Below are positions 9,556-18,543 of a stretch of DNA of 64,000 nt, piece after piece (position 1 is the stretch's first letter; the number at the start of each line of letters is the position of its first letter). This DNA is from Pseudogemmobacter faecipullorum. GTDB lineage: Bacteria > Pseudomonadota > Alphaproteobacteria > Rhodobacterales > Rhodobacteraceae. The DNA lies in contig NZ_JACDXX010000001.1 of assembly GCF_020539525.1 (NCBI RefSeq), positions 248,001-312,000 of the forward strand. The letters are read 5' to 3'. Position numbers and translations under genes: made by a program. The notes beneath the pieces are model-generated. The model worked only from the letters and a program-made list of their open reading frames with translations. It did no database searches and had not been told where the DNA came from.

Positions 9556-10578
9556 ATGGGCTATAAGGTCGTCGTCGTGGGTGCCACGGGCAACGTGGGC
9601 CGCGAAATGCTGAACATCCTCGCTGAACGCGAGTTCCCGATTGACGAGATTGCCGTGCTGGCATCGCGTAAATCGCTGGGCACTGAAGTCAGCTTTGGCG
9701 ACAAGACTCTGAAGACTAAGGATCTCGACACTTTCGATTTCACTGGCTGGGACATGGCTTTGTTCGCAGTCGGCTCGGAGGCGACGAAAACCTATGCCCC
9801 GAAAGCGGCGGCAGCGGGCTGCGTCGTGATCGATAACTCGTCGCTCTACCGCTATGACCCCCAGGTGCCGCTGATCGTTCCGGAAGTGAATGCCGATGCG
9901 ATCATGGGCTATAGCCAGAAGAACATCATCGCCAATCCGAACTGCTCGACCGCACAGATGGTTGTGGCGCTGAAGCCGCTGCATGACCGGGCGAAAATCA
10001 AGCGTGTTGTCGTCTCGACCTATCAGTCGGTTTCGGGCGCGGGCAAAGAGGGTATGGACGAGCTCTGGGAGCAGACCAAAGCGGTCTATAACCCGGTGAA
10101 AAACGTGCCGCCGAGCAAATTCTCGAAGCAGATCGCCTTCAACGTGATCCCGCATATCGATGTCTTCCTCGACGATGGTTACACCAAAGAAGAATGGAAG
10201 ATGGTCGCCGAGACCAAGAAGATCATCGATCCCGCGATCAAGGTCACCGCGACCTGCGTGCGTGTGCCGGTCTTCGTCGGCCATTCGGAATCGATCAATA
10301 TCGAATTCGAAGAGCCGCTGGACTGGCAGGAAGCCCAGGACATTCTGCGCGAAGCCCCGGGCATCATGCTGATCGATAAGCGCGAGCCGGGCGGCTATAC
10401 CACCCCGATCGAAGCCGTGGGCGAATATGCCACCTATATCAGCCGCGTGCGTCAGGACCCGACGGTTGAGAATGGCATCGCTCTGTGGTGCGTTTCGGAC
10501 AATCTGCGCAAAGGCGCGGCGCTGAACGCAGTGCAGATCGCCGAGACCCTTGGCAATCGCGTGCTGAAAAAGGGGTGA
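9556..10578 (+). CDS. asd: Aspartate-semialdehyde dehydrogenase
   Basis: It reduces aspartyl phosphate to aspartate semialdehyde with NADPH, the branch point for lysine/diaminopimelate, threonine and methionine. The protein has 340 residues, with a Rossmann GATGNVGREM motif (9-18), the nucleophile Cys130 in NPNCSTAQM, and a downstream VGHSES histidine. AGGAGA (9544-9549) sits 6 nt before the ATG at 9556, which rules out the upstream in-frame start at 9508. It has its own intrinsic terminator. Confidence 0.97.
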   Translation: MGYKVVVVGATGNVGREMLNILAEREFPIDEIAVLASRKSLGTEVSFGDKTLKTKDLDTFDFTGWDMALFAVGSEATKTYAPKAAAAGCVVIDNSSLYRYDPQVPLIVPEVNADAIMGYSQKNIIANPNCSTAQMVVALKPLHDRAKIKRVVVSTYQSVSGAGKEGMDELWEQTKAVYNPVKNVPPSKFSKQIAFNVIPHIDVFLDDGYTKEEWKMVAETKKIIDPAIKVTATCVRVPVFVGHSESINIEFEEPLDWQEAQDILREAPGIMLIDKREPGGYTTPIEAVGEYATYISRVRQDPTVENGIALWCVSDNLRKGAALNAVQIAETLGNRVLKKG

Positions 10579-10600
10579 TCCCTTTCAGCGATGACAGAGC

Positions 10601-10632
10601 AAAGGCGCGACGGTTTCCCGTCGCGCCTTTTT
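10601..10632 (+). terminator. asd: Rho-independent terminator of asd
   Basis: The stem AAAGGCGCGACGG / CCGTCGCGCCTTT with a four-base loop is followed by T residues. It starts 22 nt after the asd stop. The A-rich 5' flank also allows it to work for the convergent FUSC gene. Confidence 0.9.
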
Positions 10633-10685
10633 CATATCCGCAGGCCCGGCCCCTCAACCTCCCGCCCTCTCAGCCTCTCAGCCTA

Positions 10686-11771
10686 TCAGCCGCCGAGGCT
10701 GCGGTTGTGATGCTCCATCAGAAACTGCCGCTCGCCTTTCGTGGAGAGCAGGACCGCAAGCATCAGCCCCGAGGCGCAGCCGACCAGGGTATCAAGCATC
10801 CGCTCCGGCGCGATTGCCGCCCCCGCCGTGCCCTGCAGCGCAAGATAGGTCATCAGCAGAGCCATCGGTGTAACAAGGATCTGGCCAAGGCCATAATTCG
10901 CACCAATCAGCAATTCATTCAGGATCATACAGAGGATCAGCAGCGCGATGACAATATAGGGCGAGGGGTCCAGCACCAGCACCCCCCAGGCCAGGCTGGC
11001 GCCAATCACATTCCCCCCGACACGCTGCAGCATCCGCGCCAGGCTCTGATGCAGCTGCGCGCTTTGCATCACCGCAACCGCCCCCATGGCCGCCCAGGCC
11101 GGATGGCTCAGCCCGAGAGCATAGCCAAGCAGGGCAGTCAGGCCGGCACAAAATCCCAGACGCAGCGCCAGCCAGGCCTGAAGGCGCAGCGGCGGCGGCT
11201 CTGGCAGCAGCACGGTATAGATACGCAGCCCCTCGGTTGCGAGACACAGAAGCCAGGCAAAGGCCCCTACCGCCGCCACGGCGGCGATGCGTTCGAACAC
11301 CAGGCTCAGCTCAGCCACCGGACCAAGCGAGGCCGCCCCGGCAAAGAGGAAGATCAGCGCGCCTGGCGGGCCAAAGCTCAGCGCACTGGCCACCAAAGCG
11401 ATCAGCGCCGTCAGCGGTGCCATCAGGGCCAGCTGCCAGCCCAGCGTCGCCCCGGCCCAGCCCGCGAGCGAGACAAAGAACACCATGGCGACCTGACACA
11501 GGAGGCACCAGAGCAGCACCCCGGCGCGCTTGCCTCGCGGCGCAAAGCGGCCAAACAGGGCGATCAATGCGCCAAGCGCAGCATAGCCCAGCAGATCGGG
11601 GCGCGATGAGTTCAGCATCAGCGGCAGCACAATGGCCGAGGTTATGGCAACCTGCAGCCCCGACAGGAAAGAATTGCGATGGAAGAAGGGGCCGCTCAGG
11701 CTGAGGCTCTCGCGCAGACGCTGCGGATGGCTCAGATGGCGGATCGTATCACGGCGATTGGGGTGGGACAT
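10686..11771 (-). CDS. FUSC-family inner-membrane protein (putative aromatic or small-molecule exporter)
   Basis: A 361-residue protein made of two blocks of hydrophobic helices, a pattern typical of FUSC/aromatic acid exporter (AaeB, YccS-like) proteins. The second block has the family-like WAAMGAVAVMQSAQLHQSLARMLQRVGGNVIGA region. It begins 10 nt after a MarR-type regulator gene on the same strand, and regulator plus FUSC exporter is a common aromatic-stress cassette. The exported compound cannot be read from the sequence. Confidence 0.85.
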   Translation of the reverse strand: MSHPNRRDTIRHLSHPQRLRESLSLSGPFFHRNSFLSGLQVAITSAIVLPLMLNSSRPDLLGYAALGALIALFGRFAPRGKRAGVLLWCLLCQVAMVFFVSLAGWAGATLGWQLALMAPLTALIALVASALSFGPPGALIFLFAGAASLGPVAELSLVFERIAAVAAVGAFAWLLCLATEGLRIYTVLLPEPPPLRLQAWLALRLGFCAGLTALLGYALGLSHPAWAAMGAVAVMQSAQLHQSLARMLQRVGGNVIGASLAWGVLVLDPSPYIVIALLILCMILNELLIGANYGLGQILVTPMALLMTYLALQGTAGAAIAPERMLDTLVGCASGLMLAVLLSTKGERQFLMEHHNRSLGG

Positions 11772-11781
11772 TGCACTTCAG

Positions 11782-12246
11782 TCAGGCGCGGCCAGAGCCG
11801 GTTTCATCAATATTCTTGCGGATAATCCCGAGCACATTCAGCATATTGCTGAGCTGCTCGTCACTGACGCCTGCCAGCAGGCGTTCTTCGATCGTGTAGA
11901 GCGAGGCACGGACCTCTGCGAGCCGGGTCTCGCCTTCCGGGGTCAGATCGACCAGCCGGGCGCGGCCATCCTGTGGGCAGGCCCGGCGCGAGACCAGCCC
12001 CTCGCGTTCCAGGATCTCCAGCAGCCGCACGAGGCTGGGCGCTTCGATCCCGGTCAGCCGCGCCAGTTCCTTCTGGGTGATGCCGCCCCCCGAAGCGGCC
12101 AGATGCAGCATCGGCACCCAGGTCGCCCCGCTCAGGCCCTGATCGCTCAGATTGCGGTCAATCTCATGACGCCAGGCACGGGCGAGAAGGGCGAAAGAAA
12201 TGCCAAAGCGTTGCCGCGCCGAAGCGGCATCGGGGGGGAATGTCAT
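11782..12246 (-). CDS. MarR/SlyA-family transcriptional regulator
   Basis: A 154-residue winged-helix repressor. The recognition region (ITQKELARLTGIEAPSLVRLLEILEREGLVSR) and the wing (PQDGRARLVDLTPEG) are clear and flanked by dimerisation helices. It is the first gene of a two-gene operon with the FUSC exporter. A perfect palindrome 18-35 bp upstream of its start is very likely its own operator, which predicts autorepression relieved by an aromatic or phenolic ligand (inference from the family). Confidence 0.93.
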   Translation of the reverse strand: MTFPPDAASARQRFGISFALLARAWRHEIDRNLSDQGLSGATWVPMLHLAASGGGITQKELARLTGIEAPSLVRLLEILEREGLVSRRACPQDGRARLVDLTPEGETRLAEVRASLYTIEERLLAGVSDEQLSNMLNVLGIIRKNIDETGSGRA

Positions 12247-12263
12247 GCCGGATCCTGAATTAG

Positions 12264-12281
12264 TTTGATTAGCTAATCAAA
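12264..12281. promoter_or_regulatory. MarR/SlyA operator-like perfect palindrome
   Basis: TTTGATTAGCTAATCAAA is an exact 18-bp inverted repeat, AT-rich in an otherwise GC-rich window. It lies 18 bp upstream of the marR start and 216 bp upstream of the divergent DUF4139 gene. Size and symmetry fit MarR-family boxes such as the SlyA TTAGCAAGCTAA type. Confidence 0.8.
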
Positions 12282-12497
12282 TATTGCGGCACTGCAGCAT
12301 TGGCAAGAGCACAGCGCTCACATCGCCGTGCACCTGATTTTTTCTGCTGTGAAACCGCCGCAGGCTGCGGCCTTTTGCGGTCCCATCTGTCTCTGACGCA
12401 GCGCGGTGGCATTTCCCTGGGAGGGGTTTTCCTGGCTTGTCCGGGCCGCCGCTCTGCCTCAGTCTGCCCTGGCAAACCGAAGACCGGAGCCCCTGTC

Positions 12498-14120
12498 ATG
12501 CGTATCCTGCTTGCCGCCCTGCTCGCCACCACCGCCCTGCCGGCCTGGGCCGATACCATCAGCGCCACCAGCCGTATTACCGATGTCACCGTCTATCCCG
12601 ATGGGGCGAAAATCACCCGCGAGGTCCGTTTCACCGCTCCCGCTGCCGGCAGCCATGAGCTGCTGGTGACCGATCTGCCGGCCCGGACCGAGGCCGGGAT
12701 GATGCAGCTCGCGGGCGGCGAAGGCATGGCTTACGGCGCTTTCAGCCTGCGGGCGGACCGCTTGCCTCCCCGGGGCGAGGCGCTGAGCCCGGAGCAGCAG
12801 GCGGCAAAGTCAGAACTCGCGGCTGCCAGAGCCGATACGGCCGCCGCCCTTGCCGCCGTTGAAAAGACCGATGCGCGGATCCGGGCCGCCGAGGCGCAGA
12901 TCACCTTTCTGACCTCGTTCAGCGGCGGACTGCCGGAAAATGCCGGGCCAGAGCAGATCCGCGACCTGGCCGGAATGATCGGCAGCGAGACCCTGCGCGC
13001 CGCCGAAGAGGTGGCCAGCGCCAGACAGGCCAGGCTGCCTGCGGTCGAGGCGCTGGAAGAGGCACAGCGGGCCGAGGCCGAGGCCGAAGCAGCCTTTGAC
13101 AGCCTGCCTGGCCTCGATCGTGACTATACCGCGCTGGTGGTCGCCCTGGAGGCGGCAGCGGCGGGCGACAGCACCATGACCATCACCCATTATATTTCCG
13201 AAGCACAATGGCAGCCCTTCTATGATATTTCGCTCAGCCGCGGCGCGGCGGGCAAGGTGACAATCGATCGCTCGGTTCTGGTTACGCAAAACAGCGGCGA
13301 GGACTGGACCGGGGTTAATCTGACACTTTCCTCTTCGCGCCCCTCCTCGCAATCTGCCCCCTCCACCCTCTGGCCGATGGCGCGCCGGATCGAGAAAGAA
13401 ACCCCGCCAGAGGCCCTGCTCAAACGCGAGCGGCTGGGCGCTGAAGCCGCGGCAGATATGGTCGCCATGGCACCGGCGCCGATCATGGCTCTGGCCGGGA
13501 TGGAGGGGGAAACCGTGGTCTACAGCTACCCGCGCGCGGTGAATATCGCGGATGGCGTCGAGGATCTGCGCCTCGCGCTGGGGCAGATTGAAACCGCGGC
13601 CGAAGTGATCGCCGTGGCGGTGCCGTCGCGCGATAAAACCGCCTTCGCTCAGGCCAGCTTCACCAATACCAGCGCCGAACCTTTGCTGCCCGGCGCGGCG
13701 CTGCTCTATCGTGAGGGGGTTCTGGTCGGCTCGGCCCGGCTGGAGATGACCGCAGCCGGGGCCGAAACAGAGCTGGCCTTTGGCGCGCTGGAAAGCCTGC
13801 GGCTGACACGCGATATGCCTTTGCGCGACCAGGGGCAGAAGGGGGTGTTCTCGACCTCAAACCAGCTGAGCGAGACCGCCATTCTGAAAATCGAAAACCT
13901 CGGCAGCGAGGCCTGGCCTGTGCGGCTGCTCGACCAGGTGCCCTATTCCGAACAGCAGGATCTGAAGATCACCCATAGCGCCAGCCCGGCCGCCAGCGAG
14001 GTCGATCTCAAGGGCCAGCGCGGGCTGATGGCCTGGGAGTTCACCCTTGATGCCGGGGCCAGCCAGGAGATCAGCCTCAGCTATGAGCTGAGCTGGCCCG
14101 AGGGCATGGTGCTGCGTTAA
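12498..14120 (+). CDS. DUF4139/DUF4140 exported protein (MuiA-like)
   Basis: A 540-residue protein with a signal peptide (about 1-19, ending AWA before DTIS). An N-terminal domain (DVTVYPDGAKITREV, DUF4140-like) precedes an Ala/Glu-rich coiled region (about 95-210) and a long beta-rich DUF4139 domain containing ISEAQWQPFYDISL and TQNSGEDWTGVNLTLS. The family includes mucoidy inhibitor A homologues, and its biochemical role is unknown. The ATG at 12498 follows GGAG at 12485-12488; the open frame extends further upstream but without a signal-like start. It overlaps mnmD tail to tail by 4 nt. Confidence 0.88.
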   Translation: MRILLAALLATTALPAWADTISATSRITDVTVYPDGAKITREVRFTAPAAGSHELLVTDLPARTEAGMMQLAGGEGMAYGAFSLRADRLPPRGEALSPEQQAAKSELAAARADTAAALAAVEKTDARIRAAEAQITFLTSFSGGLPENAGPEQIRDLAGMIGSETLRAAEEVASARQARLPAVEALEEAQRAEAEAEAAFDSLPGLDRDYTALVVALEAAAAGDSTMTITHYISEAQWQPFYDISLSRGAAGKVTIDRSVLVTQNSGEDWTGVNLTLSSSRPSSQSAPSTLWPMARRIEKETPPEALLKRERLGAEAAADMVAMAPAPIMALAGMEGETVVYSYPRAVNIADGVEDLRLALGQIETAAEVIAVAVPSRDKTAFAQASFTNTSAEPLLPGAALLYREGVLVGSARLEMTAAGAETELAFGALESLRLTRDMPLRDQGQKGVFSTSNQLSETAILKIENLGSEAWPVRLLDQVPYSEQQDLKITHSASPAASEVDLKGQRGLMAWEFTLDAGASQEISLSYELSWPEGMVLR

Positions 14121-14794
14121 GCCTCCATCCGTCCCGCCGACATATGCCGCTTGCCCGCGAAACCGGGCTGGCGGCGCACCGCAAAGCCCGCCCCGGCCAG
14201 GGCACGCCGCACATGGCCTGCCGCCGTATAGGTGGCAAATGAGCCGCCCGGCGCGGTGTGAAGCCCGACCTCTGCCATCAGATCCTCGCCCCACATTTCG
14301 GGGTTTTTGGCCGGAGAGAAGCCGTCGAGGAACCAGGCATCCGCCTTGCCAGCCCAGGCGGGCAGCGTTTCGCGCACATCACCATGTAAGATCTCAACCG
14401 CGATATTTCCCAGGCTGAACCGGGTCTCGCCCGCCGCAATCGCCGCGATCAGCGGGGCCGAGACCGCATCCGCCTCGGGGAAATGCTGCAGCGCCCGGGC
14501 CATATCCTGCGGCGCCATCGGGAAGGCCTCAAAGGTGGTAAAGCGGATTTCCGGCCCGCCGCGTGCCGCCAGCAACAGCGTCAGCAGGTTCAGCCCGGTG
14601 CCAAAGCCCAGCTCGGCAATCTGAAACCCCGGGCGCAGCCGCGCCGGCAGATCATTGCCGGCGATAAAGACATGCCGGGTCTCTTCCAGCCCGCCTTTCA
14701 GGCTGAAATAGGGGTCGTCAAAGCGGGTTGCGACAGGTATCGCATCCTCAAGCCAGGACAATTGCGCCGCTTCGGGCAGGGTTTTATCGGCCAT
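14117..14794 (-). CDS. mnmD: tRNA (mnm5s2U34) methyltransferase MnmD
   Basis: It probably methylates the wobble uridine side chain (nm5 to mnm5) using S-adenosylmethionine, the job done by the N-terminal domain of E. coli MnmC. The protein has 225 residues, with the SAM-binding ELGFGTGLNLLTL motif and the family signature DAWFLDGFSPAKNPEMW. The ATG at 14794 is supported by an AAAAGGAGCC site. The frame is open much further upstream, but that part is antisense to the next gene. An FAD oxidoreductase gene starts 45 bp away in the opposite direction. Confidence 0.92.
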   Translation of the reverse strand: MADKTLPEAAQLSWLEDAIPVATRFDDPYFSLKGGLEETRHVFIAGNDLPARLRPGFQIAELGFGTGLNLLTLLLAARGGPEIRFTTFEAFPMAPQDMARALQHFPEADAVSAPLIAAIAAGETRFSLGNIAVEILHGDVRETLPAWAGKADAWFLDGFSPAKNPEMWGEDLMAEVGLHTAPGGSFATYTAAGHVRRALAGAGFAVRRQPGFAGKRHMSAGRMEA

Positions 14795-14839
14795 GGGGCG
14801 GCTCCTTTTCGGGCTCAGAACTGAGGGAAAGGCGCCAGG

Positions 14840-15877
14840 ATGGCAAGCGCAGATGTCACAATCCGGGGGGCCGGGATCTTTGGCCTCGCCACGGCCTGGG
14901 CCTGTGTGAAACGCGGGCTGAAGGTGCGGGTGAGCGATCCGGGCGGGATCGGGGCCGGGGCTTCGGGCGGGGTGGTCGGCGCGCTGGCGCCGCATGCCCC
15001 CGAGAGCTGGAACCCGATGAAGCAGTTTCAGTTTGAAAGCCTGATCATGGCCGAAGCCTGGTGGCGTGAGGTACATGCGGCGGGCGGGGCCGATCCGCTT
15101 TATGCCCGTACCGGAAGGCTGCAGCCGGTGCTGAGCGACAGCGGCCTTGCCGCCGCAGGCGAGCGTGAGACCGCCGCCGCCAGCCTCTGGCAGGGCAAAG
15201 CCGAATGGCGGGTCATCACCTGCGGCACCTCGGACTGGGAACCACAAAGCCCGACCGGCCTGCTGATCCGTGACACGCTGACGGCGCGGATCAGCCCCCG
15301 CGCGGCGGTTCATGCCCTCGCCTGCGCTATACGGGCCCGGGGCGGCGAGATCGTGACTGGCGAGGCACCGGAGGAAGGGAAGATCCTCCATGCCAGCGGC
15401 GTCGCCGGGCTGGCAGATCTCTCCTCGGCCTTCGGGCGGAAGCTTGGTGGCGGCGTGAAAGGCCAGGCCGCGCTGCTCGCCCATGACGCCCGCCACTGCC
15501 CGCAGATCTATACCGACGGGCTCTATATCATCCCGCATGGCGACGGGCTGACGGCAATCGGCTCGACCAGCGAGAATTCCTGGGAGGCGGAGGGCACCGA
15601 TCATCAGGCGCCTGAGCTGGTGGAAAAAGCCCGCAGGCTGCTGCCACTGCTGCTGCAGGCAGAAGTGAGGGAATACTGGGCCGGGATCCGGCCCCGCGCG
15701 AAAAGCCGCGCTCCGGTGATCGGGGCCTGGCCCGGGCGTGAGGGACATTTCATTGCCAATGGCGGCTTTAAGACCGGCTTTGGCATGGCGCCGAAATGCG
15801 CCGAACTGCTGGCCGATCTGCTGGCGGGCCGGGGTGATGATATCCCGCAGCCCTTCCGCCCCGAAAGCCTGCTGTAA
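14840..15877 (+). CDS. FAD-dependent oxidoreductase, likely MnmC oxidase-domain equivalent
   Basis: A 345-residue DAO-fold flavoprotein with a dinucleotide-binding IRGAGIFGLATAW at the N-terminus and a GxxGxG-rich C-terminal segment (FIANGGFKTGFGMAPK). DAO-fold enzymes of this size include glycine and D-amino-acid oxidases and the C-terminal domain of MnmC, which cleaves cmnm5U to nm5U. The shared divergent promoter region with mnmD favours the tRNA-modification role over amino-acid catabolism (inference). A large inverted-repeat element starts 3 nt after the stop. Confidence 0.8.
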   Translation: MASADVTIRGAGIFGLATAWACVKRGLKVRVSDPGGIGAGASGGVVGALAPHAPESWNPMKQFQFESLIMAEAWWREVHAAGGADPLYARTGRLQPVLSDSGLAAAGERETAAASLWQGKAEWRVITCGTSDWEPQSPTGLLIRDTLTARISPRAAVHALACAIRARGGEIVTGEAPEEGKILHASGVAGLADLSSAFGRKLGGGVKGQAALLAHDARHCPQIYTDGLYIIPHGDGLTAIGSTSENSWEAEGTDHQAPELVEKARRLLPLLLQAEVREYWAGIRPRAKSRAPVIGAWPGREGHFIANGGFKTGFGMAPKCAELLADLLAGRGDDIPQPFRPESLL

Positions 15878-15880
15878 AGC

Positions 15881-15973
15881 GAGGGGGCGCTGCCCCCTCA
15901 AACCCCCGGGATATTTTCAGACAGATGAAAAGGGTCCGGGCCCCGCTGATTTCATCTGTCTGAAAATATCCCC
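15881..15973. repeat. Palindromic intergenic element, copy 2, with a full inverted partner
   Basis: The G-rich hairpin (15881-15899) and core (15908-15930) are followed, after a 19-nt loop, by an exact reverse complement of the core (15950-15972), giving a 23-bp perfect stem. It lies between the convergent FAD oxidoreductase and rpsD genes. Confidence 0.92.
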
Positions 15974-16018
15974 GCCAGAGGCATCGGGCCGGGACCAGAG
16001 GCGCGACGGGGCAAGAAT

Positions 16019-16046
16019 GAAAAAGGCCGCATCCAAAGATGCGGCC
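16019..16046 (-). terminator. rpsD: Rho-independent terminator of rpsD
   Basis: On the minus strand a 9-bp stem (GGCCGCATC, 16025-16033 with 16038-16046) is followed by a run of T (complement of 16019-16024). It starts 26 nt after the rpsD stop. Confidence 0.9.
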
Positions 16047-16071
16047 CTTCCCATAAACAATCTGCGAAAGA

Positions 16072-16692
16072 TCAGTTCTTCGCGTAATATTCGACGACCA
16101 GGTTCGGCTCCATGACGACCGGGTAGGGCACGTCCGAAAGGCTCGGGGTACGAACGAATTTCGCGGTCAGCTTCTGATTGTCGACTTCGACATAATCCGG
16201 AACGTCACGCTCGGTCAGCGAGATTGCTTCAGCGATGATGGCCAGCTGACGCGATTTCTCACGCACCGACACCACATCGCCTTCGCGCAGACGGTAGGAA
16301 CCGATATTCACCGGCTTGCCGTTCACCAGGACGTGGCCGTGGTTCACGAACTGACGGGCTGCGAAGATGGTCGGCACGAATTTCGCGCGGTAGACCAGAG
16401 CGTCAAGGCGGCGCTCGAGCAGGCCGATCAGATTCTCGCCGGTATCACCGGTGACGCGCTCGGCTTCACCATAGATGCGACGGAACTGCTTTTCGGTCAG
16501 ATCGCCGTAATAGCCTTTCAGCTTCTGCTTGGCGCGCAGCTGGGTACCGAAGTCCGACAGCTTGCCCTTGCGGCGCTGACCGTGCTGGCCCGGGCCGTAT
16601 TCGCGCTTGTTCAGCGGCGACTTGGCGCGGCCCCAGATGTTTTCGCCCATGCGGCGGTCAATTTTATACTTGGCAGCGGTCCGTTTGGTCAC
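16072..16692 (-). CDS. rpsD: 30S ribosomal protein S4
   Basis: A primary 16S rRNA-binding protein that nucleates 30S assembly. The 206 residues are the normal length. The N-terminal [20 protein letters not shown] and the S4 RNA-binding domain ([16 protein letters not shown] to [19 protein letters not shown]) are clear. The start is GTG at 16692, chosen because AAGGAGA sits directly upstream and gives the conserved N-terminus; the open frame continues further without homology. It is transcribed alone, not in an alpha operon, as is common in this family of bacteria. Confidence 0.97.
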   Translation of the reverse strand: MTKRTAAKYKIDRRMGENIWGRAKSPLNKREYGPGQHGQRRKGKLSDFGTQLRAKQKLKGYYGDLTEKQFRRIYGEAERVTGDTGENLIGLLERRLDALVYRAKFVPTIFAARQFVNHGHVLVNGKPVNIGSYRLREGDVVSVREKSRQLAIIAEAISLTERDVPDYVEVDNQKLTAKFVRTPSLSDVPYPVVMEPNLVVEYYAKN

Positions 16693-16814
16693 GCTGATCT
16701 CCTTCGTTATGTGGCCCGAAGGCCGGAAGGGCGTTGTCCTTTCCCGAGGCGGGAGGCCGAAGCCCATGGCCCGGGGCGACAGGGTCTTTCTTGCGAAAGC
16801 CACCAACACCAATG

Positions 16815-16838
16815 AAAAGCCCCGGACGAGAGCCCGGG
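16815..16838 (-). terminator. Short hairpin with T-rich tail between yqgE and rpsD
   Basis: On the minus strand CCCGG (complement of 16834-16838) pairs with CCGGG (complement of 16821-16825) and is followed by GCTTTTC. It lies 85 nt after the yqgE stop. The stem is short and so is the T run, hence moderate confidence. Confidence 0.5.
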
Positions 16839-16922
16839 ACCATGGCGCGGCTTATAATGAAGCGGGAGGGGGAGTCAACAGCGCGAGGCGATCTGGCCGG
16901 TGAAGAAAGCCCCCCTGCAGGC

Positions 16923-17492
16923 TCAGGCACGGCCTGCGGTCGGGGAAAGCACCAGCGGATCAATGCCCAGAGCCTTCAGCGCCAGCATCCATTTCGCCTC
17001 ATCCTCGGCCTGGAACACCAGATCGGCGCTGACATCGGCAATCAGCCAGTCATTGCGCAGGATCTCACCCTCGAGCTGGCCAGGCCCCCAGCCAGCATAG
17101 CCCAGCGCCAGCAGGGCCTGTTCCGGCCCCTCACCCCGGGCAATTGCCTCAAGAATATCAAGGGTCGCGGTCAGGTGATAGCCGCCGGGCACGGTCATCA
17201 TGGTGGAATCACCCTTGCCGGCCCCGCCCAGCCAGTCGGCACTGTGCAGTACAAAGCCCCGGCCGCGCTCGACCGGGCCGCCGTAATGCACCTGGATTTC
17301 GCGGCAATCCTCTCCGGCTGAAATGCCGAGATGGCGCAGCAGACCGTCGAAATTCAGCTCCTGCGAGGGTTTGTTAAGAATCAGCCCCATCGCGCTGTCA
17401 GGGCCATGGGCGCAGATCAGCACCACCGAGCGGATAAACCGCGGATCCTCCATGGCGGGCATAGCCACCAAGACTTTACCTGCAAGTTCCAT
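16923..17492 (-). CDS. YqgE/AlgH family protein (DUF179)
   Basis: A 189-residue cytosolic protein matching the family throughout: an N-terminal LAGKVLVAMPAMEDPRF, then VVLICAHGPDSAMGLILNKP, VHYGGPVERGRGFVLHS and the LGYAGWGPGQLEGEI motif. The biochemical function of YqgE proteins is unknown. The ATG at 17492 is chosen because MELAGK starts the conserved domain. It is followed by a weak terminator before rpsD and is divergent from the DsbD-N-like gene. Confidence 0.93.
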   Translation of the reverse strand: MELAGKVLVAMPAMEDPRFIRSVVLICAHGPDSAMGLILNKPSQELNFDGLLRHLGISAGEDCREIQVHYGGPVERGRGFVLHSADWLGGAGKGDSTMMTVPGGYHLTATLDILEAIARGEGPEQALLALGYAGWGPGQLEGEILRNDWLIADVSADLVFQAEDEAKWMLALKALGIDPLVLSPTAGRA

Positions 17493-17699
17493 CACCGGGG
17501 CACCTCCGCGGTCAGGATGACCGCGCAAGGCCCCGGGCTCAAGAGCAAGCGTGAAAAAACCGCGTGATCCAGGTCTTCTGCGGCCAGAGAGGCTGTTTCA
17601 CTGCCTGCGCGCACCACTGGCTGCGTCTTCACGGACACAGGCCAGGTTCGTCGCTGCCTTGTGATTTCCCCTTACCCCGACAGGATCTATGCTGCCCCC

Positions 17700-18539
17700 A
17701 TGAGATATATGCCCCGCCTGCCCCGCGTTCTTGCGCTTTCGATATCCCTGATCCCGGCGATTGCCGGGCTGGCCCCGGCTGCGGCAATGGCCGGGCCGGC
17801 CACGCAGGATGAGGTCTTGCAGGCGGTGGTGCTGACCGGCTGGCAGCAGCCCGATGGCAGGCGGATGGCTGCGCTGCGGCTGGACCTGGCGCCGGGCTGG
17901 AAAACCTACTGGCGCAGCCCGGGCGAGGCAGGGATCCCACCGCAGTTCGACTGGTCGGCTTCGGTCAATGTCAGATCCGTCCGGCTGCACTGGCCCGCGC
18001 CGGTAGTTTTTGAAACCAATGGCATGCGCTCGATCGGCTACCGCGATCAGCTGGTACTGCCGGTGGAGGTAACACCGCTGGACCCGGCACGCCCGGTCCG
18101 GCTGGTGGCCGGGGTTGAGCTGGGCATCTGCCACGACATCTGCCTGCCCGCCTCGCTGCGGCTCGATGCCGGGATCGAGGGCAAAGGGGCACCTGACCGG
18201 CTGATTGAGGCCGCGCTCCAGGCCCGGCCGCGCTCGGCAAAAGAAGCCGGCCTGGCCGGGATCCGCTGCAGGGTTGAACCGATTGACGATGGCCTGCGGC
18301 TCAGCGCCGATATGGGCCTGCCGCCGCAGGGCCAAAGCGAGACCGTTGCCTTTGAGACCAGCGACCGCACAATCTGGGTTTCAGAATCGGTTGCCGCCCG
18401 TCAGGGCGCCACGCTGAGCGCCAGCGCAGAGCTGGTCGCCCCTTCCGCCCGGCCCTTTGCCCTCGACCGTTCGGGCATCACCCTGACCGTGATCTCGGAA
18501 CGCGGCGCGGTTGAGGTCCGGGGCTGTCCGGCCGGCTGA
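17700..18539 (+). CDS. DsbD N-terminal-domain-like exported protein
   Basis: A 279-residue protein with a signal peptide (about 1-29, ending AMA before GPATQ). The mature part resembles the periplasmic alpha domain of DsbD/ScsB (PF11412-type): WKTYWRSPGEAGIPPQFDWS, then GYRDQLVLPVEV and a redox-type Cys pair in GICHDIC. The beta membrane domain and thioredoxin domain of full DsbD are absent, so it must work with another partner or in a different role. The start at 17700 is chosen over 17661 for its better signal peptide. The DUF3859 gene follows 4 nt later. Confidence 0.78.
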   Translation: MRYMPRLPRVLALSISLIPAIAGLAPAAAMAGPATQDEVLQAVVLTGWQQPDGRRMAALRLDLAPGWKTYWRSPGEAGIPPQFDWSASVNVRSVRLHWPAPVVFETNGMRSIGYRDQLVLPVEVTPLDPARPVRLVAGVELGICHDICLPASLRLDAGIEGKGAPDRLIEAALQARPRSAKEAGLAGIRCRVEPIDDGLRLSADMGLPPQGQSETVAFETSDRTIWVSESVAARQGATLSASAELVAPSARPFALDRSGITLTVISERGAVEVRGCPAG

Positions 18540-18543
18540 GGGC

